Source: Russula earlei (lineage: Eukaryota; Basidiomycota; Agaricomycetes; Russulales; Russulaceae). From it: 64,000 bases of DNA. The stretch lies in the NCBI GenBank assembly GCA_025769875.1, contig JAGFNK010000032.1:62001-126000 (forward strand), in the 5' to 3' direction. This document shows positions 44,863 to 55,926 of this stretch, piece by piece; the first letter of the stretch is position 1; each line of letters begins with the position of its first letter. A program made the position numbers and the translations under genes. The notes below the pieces were generated by a model, which searched no databases, was not told the origin of the DNA, and saw only the letters and a program-made list of their open reading frames with translations.

Positions 44863-46038
44863 TATGATGACGCTAGGGTCAGCAGACGCTTGTCTTTACA
44901 TCGTCTCGATCAGACTTGGGTTGACATTTAACCTTGCAGGTTCTTTTGGCTGGCAGACGAGGTGATTCAAGATCACATGAGCACGATCGGAAATGGCATG
45001 AATACCTATCAGAACTTGCTTGCAACAACTTGCAGAAGGACTTTGCGGCTAAGCACACCCGGGCTCGCCGCCCACCACTCACTCCGTCGCCAATGCCTCG
45101 ATGCCGCCATCCTTTCAAGCTCACCCCTCAACACTATGAAGCCAACACCACTGCAGGCACAACAACGCAACAACAACATCAACAACAGCAGCGTCTGGCG
45201 ATACCGATACACAACGACGCAGCAAAGCACTACATCCCACAGGATCACACACAAGTACGTTGAGTCATCAACCTTACAGACTATGAAGAAAGGTGCGTAA
45301 ATCTTCAACCGGCTGTCCTTGTTCTATTCCCACCAGCTCAGTGAGTTACCGTCAATGAATCAAATCCACATTTATAGATTTCTCTAAATGGGTTGTGTTA
45401 TCTGGCTCAGCTATCACCGTCTTATGGATATCAGAGTAGTCCCTGTCCTCACAATTACCGAACCCACTCCTACTACTTTATCATCCCATGCCGACCTCTA
45501 AACGGATTCCTGGAGTAGTGCTCCATTTGCATTTGCAGTTGAACCAGGGCCCCGTGCTTGCCCTCGGTTTGAAGTTAACGTTCAAATTTGTTGTCGATGT
45601 CGTGTTCGGGGTCATTGCTATTCCCGGTTTCCACAATGTTGCAACCTGTGGTGCAGATCGTGAGTCCGTAGATGGTGACGACTGAGGGGTCGCAGACACG
45701 GCGGGCGTCGGTTGTGGCTTTGTATTGTGTTGGAATTCGGCGCGGAGCCTTGTGGGACTCAACAGCCCAGTGCGAATCCACGTAATTGATTTACACGCTT
45801 GCGCCCAGTTTTTTTTTTTTTTTCCGTCCTCTTTCGTTCGATCAACAATAATATTAATCCTCCGTTGCTCCGCTCAATCAAGGGAAACCGGGTATTTAAA
45901 ATCGAGGCAGGTGGGTGGTGTCGAAGGCGATGATTCGCTCTGCTTTGTGTCAATTTCAGCCAGCTGCTACTTTTAGGATATCGGTGGAGTTGACCCTATC
46001 CATTCCTGCCCGTCTCGATCTGATCACAAGACAACACC
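44863..46038. other. Region after the peroxygenase relic
   Basis: CAA/CAG-rich repeats at about 45160-45195 and a T-run of about 15 bases at 45809-45823. Short frames only. The end of this strip is the promoter of the phosducin-like gene. Confidence 0.4.
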
Positions 46039-47191
46039 ATGGTAAGTCTCCGGTCATCACTTTGAGCTGCCTGCTTTCTTATACTTTGAGGAGAACGGCG
46101 ATCACCTCGAACAACTCGTTCTCTCCGGTAAACTCTTTCAAAACCCGAGCCGTTCTTCCTCACCAGCACGCTCCGATTCGTCTGGAAGCAATGGAAGTGG
46201 CGGTGCGTCTGACAAGCCATGGAGCAGGCAGGTGGACGGAAAGGGTGGCACTCACGCGCAACAAGTCGACTCGATCGGCATGGGCCCCGGACGAACGGGC
46301 GTGAAGGGTGTCATCCGCGACCGCAATGAAGCCGCGGCGCGCGAGCATTCTAGAAAGGCCGAAGAGCTGGCAGAGCTCGCCGCTCGAATGGAACGTGCGA
46401 ACATGGGAGGGATGACCTTTCTCGAAGAACGAAACGAGCGTGTCGGTCTCGAGCGGCGGGAGCGGGGAAGGTTCGGTCATCTCCGCGAGGTCGGGTTAAA
46501 AGGGTTTGTCCCCGCGGTGGAGGAAGATCGAAACGTGTGGGTGGTGGTGCACATCTATGACACCGTGCGTGCGTTCACCTTTATGTTTAGATTGGCACGG
46601 GCAACTTATCATCTTTCCTGGCTTCCCCTGACCATCCGCAAGTCCCTTGAGAGATGCGATGCGATCAACGAACTACTCTCCCGCTTGGCGCGTGACCATC
46701 CGGACACTAAGTTCATTAGGTGTCGCGCCTCCGTGATCGGATTCGCGCTGAATCCTAACGCAAAGCCAAAAAATTCACGTCTTCCCTCGTCAACGTATCT
46801 ATCCAAGTCACGTACCTCACCCAGGTTTGCAGAACCGGATGAAGATGACCCATATGGCAGTGACACAGATGAGCCTACCGTCCCTGATATGCTCAGCGAG
46901 GAGGAAGAGGAGGAGGAGGACGTGGATACAGACATGCTCCCAACTGTCCTCGTCTATCATTCTGGCCAGCTTGTACACAACTGGGTGCGTGTAGACTGGG
47001 AAGCTGGGTTGTTGGGTATAGATGAACTCCTAAAGCGGTGCGTGAATTTCTACCCTACTCGCAGGAAGATCTCACGTAGAGTGTGCCGTAGCCACAACAT
47101 CATTCATTCAACACGCAATGAGGGGCCCTTGAGTGTACCTCTCAACGACGATGACGATTTGGTCTTTAGCGCTCCTCAGCACGAGTTTTAA
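46039..47191 (+). CDS. Phosducin-like protein (thioredoxin-fold co-chaperone)
   Basis: Phosducin-family protein that helps CCT fold G-beta or cytoskeletal clients. The ATG at 46039 is followed at once by an intron (GTAAGT, to about 46090). The next exon gives ENGDHLEQLVLSGKLFQNPS, then GVKGVIRDRNEAAAREH, ELAARMERANMGGMTFLEER, RGRFGHLREVG, NVWVVVHIYDT, an intron (about 46567-46642), SLERCDAINELLSRLARDHP, KFIRCRASVIGF and LVYHSGQLVHNWVRVDWEAG. A Glu run sits before the last strand. The region after 47040 (CVNFYPTRRKISRR) is less conserved and may hide another intron. Phosducin-like subtype not resolved. Confidence 0.85.
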
Positions 47192-47477
47192 ACAATTCGG
47201 TCATTAGTATCACCATGTCTCCGTTATTTGTTCCAGTGTGAGCGTCGGGCTTGTCAGTGCGTGGTGTTTATAACGAGATATCAAGGCTATGACTATCCAA
47301 GAATTGAATGGGGTGCTGTCTGGCTGGCCACTGAATCATGCGCGCCACCTGCCTTTCCAACAGCCCAACAGCCCAGGGCCACGCATCGCCTGCAGTCGCA
47401 GCCGCTGAGTAGCGCCATCATCCGGCTTACGGTCGCCATCCTCTCCGTCTTCATCATGCAGACCCTGCCCCAACAAC

Positions 47478-48123
47478 TTGATCTCAGGTGTACAAAAAAG
47501 CGTCCCGGCTTGCATCTCGATCACCAAGTGGCCTTCACTACAGCAGTCAAGATACTTTTGCAAATCCCTGGAGACATCTGGTGGGAGCGAGAAATCGGTC
47601 CTCCTGACCAAGACCCCCGGGTGCCGGACGACAGAGTCGTGCGTCGCGATGTGCGCAAGTGGAAAGAGGTCTCTGTCGGTGGTGGTGGAAATTCGAAGAT
47701 TTCGTGGACTGCTCGTGGAGACCTCGCGCGGTTCCTTGCTCACGTCCTCGTCCACGCTCCCGCAACGCGCTTGCAGAACTTGACCCTGCGTCTCGGGGGT
47801 GATCGCGCGGTATGTCTTCTCGTCTCTTGATCAAACCCGTCGATAAAAATCTACCAAAGGGCGCCGCATAGTCGTTCGACGATATTTCCCGAGGCTACGA
47901 GGAGCGTACGGGCCCATAACATACCGTTCGATCGAATCTCTGCGCCAAAAGGTCGCGGAGAACCCGTACGACTTTGACGCAGATCTGCACCTCGACCGGG
48001 CGATAGATGGCCTGGTAGGCGAGCCTGACAATGCGCTCTACCCAGACCGGAACCCCACAAAGGTGGTTGACATCATTGCACCCAGAAAGTGGGCAGTTGC
48101 GACGGGAGATGTATCCAACGTTG
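47478..48123 (+). pseudogene. NmrA-like NAD(P)-binding protein, 5'-truncated
   Basis: Only the C-terminal half of an NmrA/isoflavone-reductase-like protein is readable: KISWTARGDLARFLAHVLVH and LTLRLGGDRA, then, after an intron of about 63 bases (about 47810-47872), SFDDISRGYEERTG and ENPYDFDADLHLDRAIDG, GEPDNALYP and NPTKVVDII. The Rossmann N-terminus with GxxGxxG is absent upstream. A one-base slip is needed near 47913. Probably a relic. Confidence 0.6.
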
Positions 48124-48311
48124 CGGTTAGTCAGCTGCCTTTTGCATGTTTTTACCGACGATGTTTTTACCGACGCAGAAAGAGTAGAGCACCGCTAGAA
48201 TGTGGTTGATATAAACCGACTTCTGTTTCCGCCTATGAGCAAAATCTCCCTCACCGGAAGGGGAAAGGTGGATCCCAGTAAGCGTGCTGTACAGTAGATT
48301 GCCAGAGACCA

Positions 48312-49411
48312 TCACACTTGCAACAGATCCGCAGTCAGGCCCTCCTTGTCGACTTCGACGTGCCATATCCGTTTTAACATGATTCGAAGAAGTGCCTCGG
48401 CGCCTGGCGTGCCTTCGACCACGGGTGTACCTTCTCGCTCATCCTCCCACGGGCGTGACGGTTCGTCTTCAACAGCAGGCACCACAACGGACTCGAGCGA
48501 GCCAGGGTCACCCGTTTCTGCGGACCCAGCCACCATGCGCTCCTTCAGTTCCGCGTCCACATGTGCGCGGTTTGCTCCCGGTGCGTGTGGTTTCTGATCG
48601 TCGGGCCTGTCGACCACGCCACATGCCGCTCGTGAGCCCGCCGATCCTGCGTATTCAGAACCGTTGGGTTGCTGCGTGTACCATGGCATGACGCACCGTT
48701 CTATCCGAAACAAGACACGCGACGGCGCGCGGTCCACCCGGGTGTGCGAACCCCTTCTAGTCCCAGGCAGATGCGCGATCGCCGCCCGAACGGCCGCAAT
48801 CACCGTCGCGTCCCCGGCCATACGGCGCGCATAACGCACTGCGCGTGCGTCTTGGGAAGGCGCTGGCAAAAAGTGGGGTAACCCGGGTGTCTTGGCCGTG
48901 GGCACGGACGGTCTCGTCTGCCGCGAACGCAGGGTCGACCCCGCGTTGCGTAGCCACGGAACGGGGGCAAGTGCGGCGGATGCGACATCGAGAAGGAGGC
49001 GTATGCGGGGGCGGCAAGCGCGTCGGTCGGGGATATCAGCGCTTCGTCGACCGCGTTATGGGCTCCGCAAGGAAATTGACTGGGGCGACACCCCCAGATG
49101 ACCGTCAGCGAGACTGGCGAAAATTGAAGCAGGCGCATTCGGCGGAAGGTGTCGCGTCTCCGGGCACGTCGAGCGCGCCTCCAATGATCACGACGCGGCT
49201 AATTCGCTCGCGCACACAAGCACCGCCCGTCCACAACATCCGCACGAGATTGGTCAGCGGGACTAACGAGACATACGTCACTGAGCGCGCAGCGTGCTCG
49301 CGTAGAAGGCCAAGAGTGGCTTCAGGCGCGAGACCAGTCGCTGATCTCGAAGGAGGGTGATTTCGAGTCGACTCGGAAAGGAAACGGTGTGGCCACTTAG
49401 CCCATCGCTGA
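48312..49411 (-). pseudogene. Inosine-uridine preferring nucleoside hydrolase, 5'-truncated
   Basis: C-terminal two thirds of a purine/pyrimidine ribonucleoside hydrolase: GLAPEATLGLLREHAARSVT, YVSLVPLTNLVRML, RISRVVIIGGALDVPGDATP, then NAVDEALISPTD after a frame slip near 49060 (family pattern NFFADP-AV). GANRAHVDAELKER and TPGAEALLRIMLKRIWHVEV follow, with a stop at 48312. The N-terminal DTDPGxDD calcium-binding motif, required for activity, is not found in the 600 bases upstream. A lost 5' exon or true truncation are both possible. Confidence 0.6.
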
Positions 49412-50007
49412 TGATAAGTCTCAATGCATGGGTAACTTTGATAGACGAGCAGGCCATGAAAGTAGTTTACGCTGCATTTCGCCACTGAGCAAACCTGAGT
49501 AGGGGAGGTTTAGTTCAAAAATGGCCTCAAATGGGACCGTTCGAATCGGCTCAACTCAAACGGCTCACCCAGTCTGGCCAAGCCGTTGTTGAGCTGAACC
49601 GGGCCGAGCCAAGCCTGGCTGTGACAGCACTAATAATCACCTCGGGTAGCAGAAGACCAAAGTTGACCAAAATTTCAACAAAATCCTTGAAACATGCGTC
49701 TTGAATGACTGAGTTACAAAGAAATGCACGAAACATCGACGACCCTATGGCAAGGGAGAAAACGAGGGTATCAAAATAGAAACTAGGATCGCTATTAGTG
49801 AAGTGAATTGGGACGGATCAAGTTAGAACATGTCATGAACGCATGGGCCGAGACAGGACGAGATCCGAACGTAGACTATGCAAAATTTGAGCAGAAATGA
49901 ATCAGAAGCGAATGGACGTGGATATCCAGAGGGCATAAAGATGTTTAGAAGATAAAACGTAGGCCACGATCATGAAAGTCATTCAGTGATAAAATACCCC
50001 CATATTC
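49412..50007. other. Gap between nucleoside hydrolase relic and acidic-protein gene
   Basis: About 600 bases with short frames only. An imperfect repeated GGCTCAACTC/AGCTGAACC pattern occurs at about 49550-49605. Confidence 0.35.
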
Positions 50008-51121
50008 TCACGCTGCAGCGGCAACCACAGGGGCAGCGGGAGGGACTTCCGCCTTGAGTTCACTCGTAGGAGCGGGAGCAGCGTCTGATGACTCCACAGC
50101 CGGGTTCTCGAGAGGAGCAACCGGAGCGGGCTCGTCAATCTTCGGGGGGTTCTCATCCACCTTGGCCGGGGTGGAAGTCTCCGCCTTTCTGGTCTTGAAA
50201 AGCTCGCCAACCCGCGAAGACAACCGACGCCCAACCTTTGCAGCGGTCTGTCTGACATCCTTCTTCTCAACCTTCTTTTCCTCCTTCTGTGAAGAAGCCA
50301 TCAGCCTCAATTTCTAAAGCCAGGAGGTTATACCTACCACCTCCTCTTTGGGTGCCTCGGCAGCCGGCTCCGCTGGAGTCTCAGCTGGTTGTTCAGATGG
50401 GCCCCTATCAATCCAATGAGAACGAGTCAGTTGGCAGTATGAAATGACTTACGGCTCCTTGGGAGGCTCAGTGGTGGCCTCCTCGGCTTTAGAGCCTTCA
50501 GCTGGAGCGTCGTCGGTCTTAGGTTGCTCTTCGGAGGAAGAAGCTTCGGCCTTGGCATCTTCCTTCTTATCTTTCTTGGGGCTCTTTGGACCCTTTGCCT
50601 TCTTCTCAGTTTTGAAAGGAGCCAGAAGCTTCGAAAGGAGGGACGGGCTCTTCGGGATATCTTCTTTCTTCGTGTCCGCGGGGGACTCCTCGGTCTGATG
50701 GGCCGAATAATGAGTAATGTGATATCAACATGGAAGAAGAGAGAAAGAAAGAAAAAAGAAAGAGAACAAGAAGAAGAAAAAAAAAGAAACAACGTACAGG
50801 TTTGGCATCCTCGGAGGCAGGTTCTGTGCCAGAAGCAGGAGCGGCACCGTCCTGTGGACAGGAAAGAATGAGACATTGGCATGGAAGGAAGATAAGAGTG
50901 GCGGCAACCCCCACCTGAGTCGCATCTGCTTTCGGGGCCTCCTTTCATAACAAGGTAAGGGACGAAGAAACGTGACACAGAAAAAGAAGTCTTACAGGAG
51001 CCGCAGTGTCCTCAGCCTTCGAGGACTCGGGTGCGGAGGACTCCGCAGCAGGGGCAGCGTCGGTGGGCTTAGCCTCCTCGACGGGGGCAGCGGGATTGAC
51101 AGCAACTTCGGTGGCAGACAT
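50008..51121 (-). CDS. Acidic Ala/Pro/Glu-rich protein with one basic block
   Basis: Multi-exon gene (five to six exons with 50-120 base introns) encoding a disordered protein of about 230-250 residues. It begins MSATEVAVNPAAPVEEAKPT, and repeats of Ala-Pro-Glu-Lys follow. A compact basic stretch stands out: KSPSLLSKLLAPFKTEKKA and, near the end, QTAAKVGRRLSSRVGELFKT. It ends in Ala-rich VPPAAPVVAAAA at 50008. Similar acidic proteins with a KVGRRLS-type block are common in mushroom-forming fungi, but no function is established from sequence. Short exons between A-rich introns (50740-50790) make exon ends uncertain. Confidence 0.72.
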
Positions 51122-52242
51122 TACAATGAAAAAGACTAAACAGGCGGATGTGAGAAAAGGAAAAGAGCGACGACGAAGGGAGGTAAAGCGAGTACGAACA
51201 GGGAGGTATTAAAGACGAGAGAGAGAAGGGGAAGGTCGGCCCTTGGAGAAGAGAGGAGAGGAGAAAGGAGAAAGAGAGAGGTAGGTTCGCTTGAGCCAGT
51301 TCCGCCCCCCTCTTATTCGTGTTTGGCTCCGCCCGCAAGAACCAAACAACGGGTGACCAGAACTCTATTCCTTCCCTGTAGCCCTTTTTGGGTTATCTTC
51401 CACCCCTCCGTTGACAAATTCCCCCTCCCGTGCCATTCATCAGACCACAACGACAGCCCTCGGATAAATTTTAAAAAGCGCGGAAGAAAGGCGTGATGGA
51501 GAAAAAAACAAAAGAAAGGGAAACGAGCGAGGAGGGTGACGACGAATAATGTCTAATGTCGGAAGAAGAACGCCCGATCACGCGTTCGCGTACTTTGGTT
51601 GCCCCCACCGACCGATACCGCTTGGTTGGTTGGAAGGCTTCGCGAATAGTGTGTGCATTTGTCAAGGCAAGGTCCTCTCCATTGTTGTGGACCGCACTGC
51701 CCCCACATAATATGATACCCATACTCTGCACGCCAGGGGCATCCTCCCGCGCAATCATACAGAACTCCTGAGTGAGCCATGTGCCTGTCACCCTTGCTTA
51801 TCCGGCTATCACGCTGTCCTCCATTCTTCTCACACGCCTGTTTCTGTCGTCCGCCGAGGATATGCTGTCAGTACACTTCACACTTATCTCCAGTCGTCTT
51901 TGTCCCTTTGTATGCTCCGTTCAAACACCTCCCGTCCTGCCCTCATAAACATGCCATGGCTATCGCATTTAGAAAGTACCCGTCCTCTTCCCTTGTCGGG
52001 TATCGATATCGTCCTTGACTGTTCGTATTGCCTTGCTTCACCGCCATCCTTGATAACAGTCCTCGCTCGAACACCATCTGACTCGAAAATAAAATGACGT
52101 CCCGAGATTTCAAATTCACAGCATATCTCTCCCTGCTATGGCAATCAGAAACAATCCGGCTTACTGTTCCATTTCAGCTCACGGGACCGGCACCACGAAT
52201 CTGCTGCATCACAAGATCACTCATGCGCCCTAAGCTCTTTTA
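51122..52242. other. 1.1 kb between two minus-strand genes
   Basis: Holds the promoter of the acidic-protein gene (GA-rich just upstream of 51121) and the 3' flank of NOP2. Open frames on both strands are short and unlike known proteins. Confidence 0.4.
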
Positions 52243-54432
52243 TTAGCCACTGATCGCAGACGGCGCAGTGTGGCTCCGACTCGGCGGCACACGGACACCT
52301 TTCGCCTTCAATCGTCTCCGTTTAGCCTCTGTCATGTTCCTGTCAGTCCCAATCCAGAACCGCGATGCACTCTCTCTCCGCCCTGGACGTACCTTGGATA
52401 TATTCTTCGTCTTCCCTTTCATCAAATCGGACATCCTCCTCCATCACTCCCTCGTCCATCGACATGTCATTCGCTCGCTTGACTTCCTCATCATTTGATC
52501 GCTTCGCACGCTTCGTGACCCTGAATTTGGCCACAAAGAAACCATCCATGTTGTGTACATGAGGGTAGAACCGTCGCGTCAACTTGATGCTTCCATGAAA
52601 CGATTTGCCACGATAGCTAGGATATCCAGGGCGCCCAAATTCAAGCCCGGCGTCCACCAAATGAACATTGGGGCGCTTTCGAAGCGCATAGTCGACAACT
52701 GCTTCGTTCTCTTCGACGGTAACCGAACAAGTCGAATAGACCAAGTATCCGCCTGTTTTCGAAGCTGGATTGACGCTGTCAATGGCACACAGGATGAGTT
52801 GCTTCTGTAGATGCGACAGCAGCGTGAAATCCCTCTCTGTCTATGAGTCGTCACGCAATCACAACAGTCAATTGAATTTATGATCAGCGTCGAGGCGCAA
52901 CAATTCGGCGCCCGGTGACGCACTTTGTTGATTTTGACGCTCGCATCCTTGCTGATGACGCCTGTCCCGCTACACGGCGCGTCCAGCAAAACGCGATCGA
53001 AGCCACCCATGACCTTGGGAAACTCGCGTCCGTCGTACGAACACACCACCACATTTTTGCACCCTAGCCGATGTACGTTGGCTGTTAGACTCTTCGTGCG
53101 AACCTTGTTGGCGTCGTTGGCAAAGATGACCCCAGTGTTTTGCATGAGCGCGGCCATGTGCGTTGCTTTGCCCCCCGGCGCTGATGCCATGTCGAGCACA
53201 CGCTCGTGAGGTTGTGGCGAGAGTGCGATCACGGGTAAAAACGACGACGCGGCTTGGAGCATGTAATGACCGGCAAGGTATTCTGGCGTCGCACCTGCGA
53301 GAGAGATGGATCAATCAGCAAACGAATACAGGGCGTGGTTCTCGGTCGCTTACCGATGGGCACGCCGCTCTCAAACACTTGGAGCCCGACGTTGGTCCAC
53401 TTGCCTATCGGCTCCAAATTAACACCGCGATCGATCAGCGCTTGCGCCAGATCTCGACGTCTCGTGCGGAGAGTGTTCGTCCGGATGGTGACCGGGCGAG
53501 GGACCTCGTTCGCATCGAAGAACTCGATTGCCTGGGTCCCAGTTCGTCAGAATGGATGATGTCGCGCTGGAAAGTCTGCTGGAAGGAACGCGCCTCTGCC
53601 ACGGGGAAAAGCTGGAATAACTTCCCCGTCAGAAAGTCGTTGTACCCGTAATAGCTAGCGATATCGGACACGAGCTGTTCGACGAATTCGAAGCGAGACC
53701 TATCCCAGGAGGGTCGACGACGCCCACCCCCCCCAAAAAAAGACCCCGCGAACCGTCGTCAAAACCGATACGCTTCGGATCCGTGATCGTCATATGCGTT
53801 TGGAAGGAGACACGAACCTGCCCGTCTTGGCCCCGGAGGCTTCTCCTTTCCACCTCTTCAACGTCCTCACGCACTCGCGCATCCGTCTTTGGACGACGCG
53901 CACGTCCGGGCCGCCGGAGCTCTTTTCTTCCGCGCGCTCCTCCGCCGTCAGCAGCACGACGGCGCCTTCGTCTTCCGCGCCGGCGCCGGGCGCGTCCACC
54001 TCCTCCTCCTCGTCGGACATGTCTTCGAAGCCCTCGAATTCGTCCGCGTCGGCCTCGGCTGCCGTTTGGAGCTCTTCCGCGTCGAGCTGAGCGTCGAGCG
54101 CGGCCTTGGCATCGAGCGCACGAGACCGCGCCGCAAAGTTCGACGCCGTGATGGGCGCGTCCTCGTCCTCGTCCTCGTCCGAGGCGTCATCCGTGTCGTG
54201 GTCCGAGGCATCATCTGTGGATGCGTCGCTGTCCTGAAACAACGATCTGCGGGCGGTTTGCGTTCGTGAGAGGAGGGGGCGGCCCTTGCTCCTTGCGCAC
54301 GCACCTGGTCTGGGTCGGCCGGTCGAAGCTCGAGTCTGCTTTACGCTTCCCTAACTTTTGGGGGGAGGAAGGCCCCGCGAGCTCTGGAAGAGACTCGGGG
54401 TCACCTTGTTTGTTCTTAGCACGTCTCCCCAT
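52243..54432 (-). CDS. NOP2: NOP2 25S rRNA (cytosine-C5) methyltransferase
   Basis: Nucleolar enzyme that adds m5C to large-subunit rRNA and is needed for 60S assembly. It starts [17 protein letters not shown], then a long acidic Asp/Glu region. [20 protein letters not shown] follows, then [20 protein letters not shown] and [21 protein letters not shown] motif I is [12 protein letters not shown], motif [15 protein letters not shown] and motif [14 protein letters not shown], each with the expected cysteine. After [13 protein letters not shown] an acidic linker and a last exon ([18 protein letters not shown]) end at 52243. The intron at 53532-53593 appears to use a GC donor. All catalytic residues are present. 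Confidence 0.93.
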
Positions 54433-54541
54433 GATGGAGTATCTTGTCAGTCGCTGTATTTGCTCCGCGACGAAAAACCTCGCTAAAGTGCCACGTGACT
54501 AGTAGCCATCTAATCCCATTTTACACACAAACCTATAGCAA

Positions 54542-55378
54542 CTACCCGATTCTCAAGCCCAGGGCAAAACCTACGATGAAAGACGCCCTTGGCTGGAAAT
54601 CGGCTGTCAAGAAATCGACTAGCCGTCTGCACAACGAGTAGACATTGGGTGGCCGTCTCGTCCCATCGATATCTATTCTATAAAACAATCCCTCGAAGCG
54701 AGCGGCGGCCCTGGTCCAATCTACTTTGATGATCGAGGTGGCGCCAAGATACTGTGTGTCGGACCCCGCATGAGCGCGTTTACAAGGAATCGACGAGGCA
54801 TGCGGCGCTCACCTGCAACAACACGAAGATCCCACCGAAGAACCACGCGAGCGTCTTCGCGCCCTTCTTGACGAAAACCCCTGCGCAAACGCCAGAGACG
54901 GTTCCGAACGTGAGCTCATGCATGTTGACGATGGACTCCGGCGGGGGAGGAACGGCCGTGCGGTCGGACCGTCCCAATCCCTCGGCGGCCTCCTTCGAAC
55001 CGGCGTCCGCGTCCTCTGAGATTCGCCCCAGTTTCTCGATCATCAAAAAAGGGCTCTCGTTGCCATGAGAGGGACGACGGACTCACGCTCGCAGTTCAAC
55101 CCGCGCAGGTTCGCGTAGTAGAACGAAAGTCCGAGACCGGCGCCGGCAAGGCCAGTGCCCACACCGGCGGTCGTCGTGATCACTCTGCCGGATGTTACAT
55201 GGTCGCTGAAAGGACGGGCCCGGAGCGGGGATATGGTAGCTGAGGCTTTCAGGTTCCCCAGGGGGTGCGATGCACGCTTTAGGCTGTGGTGGAGGAAAGT
55301 ACGACGAAAGGCCACCTGGTGCGAGAATGCATGCGTGTACAGAGATGCCATAAGTGATCCTGCGCCGTGCCGGCTCAT
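54542..55378 (-). CDS. FUN14-domain mitochondrial outer membrane protein (FUNDC1-like)
   Basis: FUN14 family, which includes the mammalian mitophagy receptor FUNDC1; a mitochondrial location is supported by the Arg/Ser-rich, His-containing N-terminus (SHQVAFRRTFLHHSLKRAS). A first hydrophobic stretch (TAGVGTGLAGAGLGLSFYYA) precedes the FUN14 core MHELTFGTVSGVCAGVFVKK and LAWFFGGIFVLLQ. The last exon gives YLGATSIIKVDWTRAAARF, PPNVYSLCRRLVDFLTADFQ and SFIVGFALGLRIG. Introns at about 55082-55012 and 54812-54756. The start at 55378 is the first ATG; 55351 is an alternative. An LC3-interacting motif is not obvious. Confidence 0.87.
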
Positions 55379-55926
55379 TGATGATCGTCAGCATAGATGG
55401 AGCCTGATTGTTCCCACCAAGTGAACCTTTTCCATTTAGTCACGAGGGTCCACACGAACGAAGGACAATAACGCCGACATATTCACGAAACCTTTGAATT
55501 GAACATATATATCTAGGGGCAATTGAATGATGTCCTTATATGGAACGTGTTGTACACTGTAATGGCATTGGATCTCAATCCTCCTCAATGGAATGTCCTA
55601 TACAGTGTGACAAGACTCCAGGTGATCAGCATTCGTTAACCAGAAGGTCGAAAGCATTGGAGATACAAACGCTTGATGGCGCCTAGCTGGAACTACCGTT
55701 ACGCATAAATAGAATTATTATCATGCTAGGGGGACAAGGTAGAAAAAAAAAAAAAAAACAGGGCTTAGCAAGCCAGGTTACAACATAGCAGCCGACGGGC
55801 TCTCATCTGTCCATGTTCGAGAGAGAGAAAGCCGCGAGAGTAGACGTGCACCTCTCTCTTTAAGGCTTCGCTGCCGCACTCAATACAAGCCGCTGCCACT
55901 GCGCTTTATCCAATACCTGCGTGTCA
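55379..55926. other. Gap with A-run
   Basis: About 550 bases holding the FUN14-gene promoter, a run of about 15 A at 55743-55758, and the 3' flank of the upstream gene. Nothing else seen. Confidence 0.35.

Noticed and set aside
49530..49610. Possible tRNA-like box (GTTCGAATC)
   Set aside because: No matching acceptor stem or A-box in reach.
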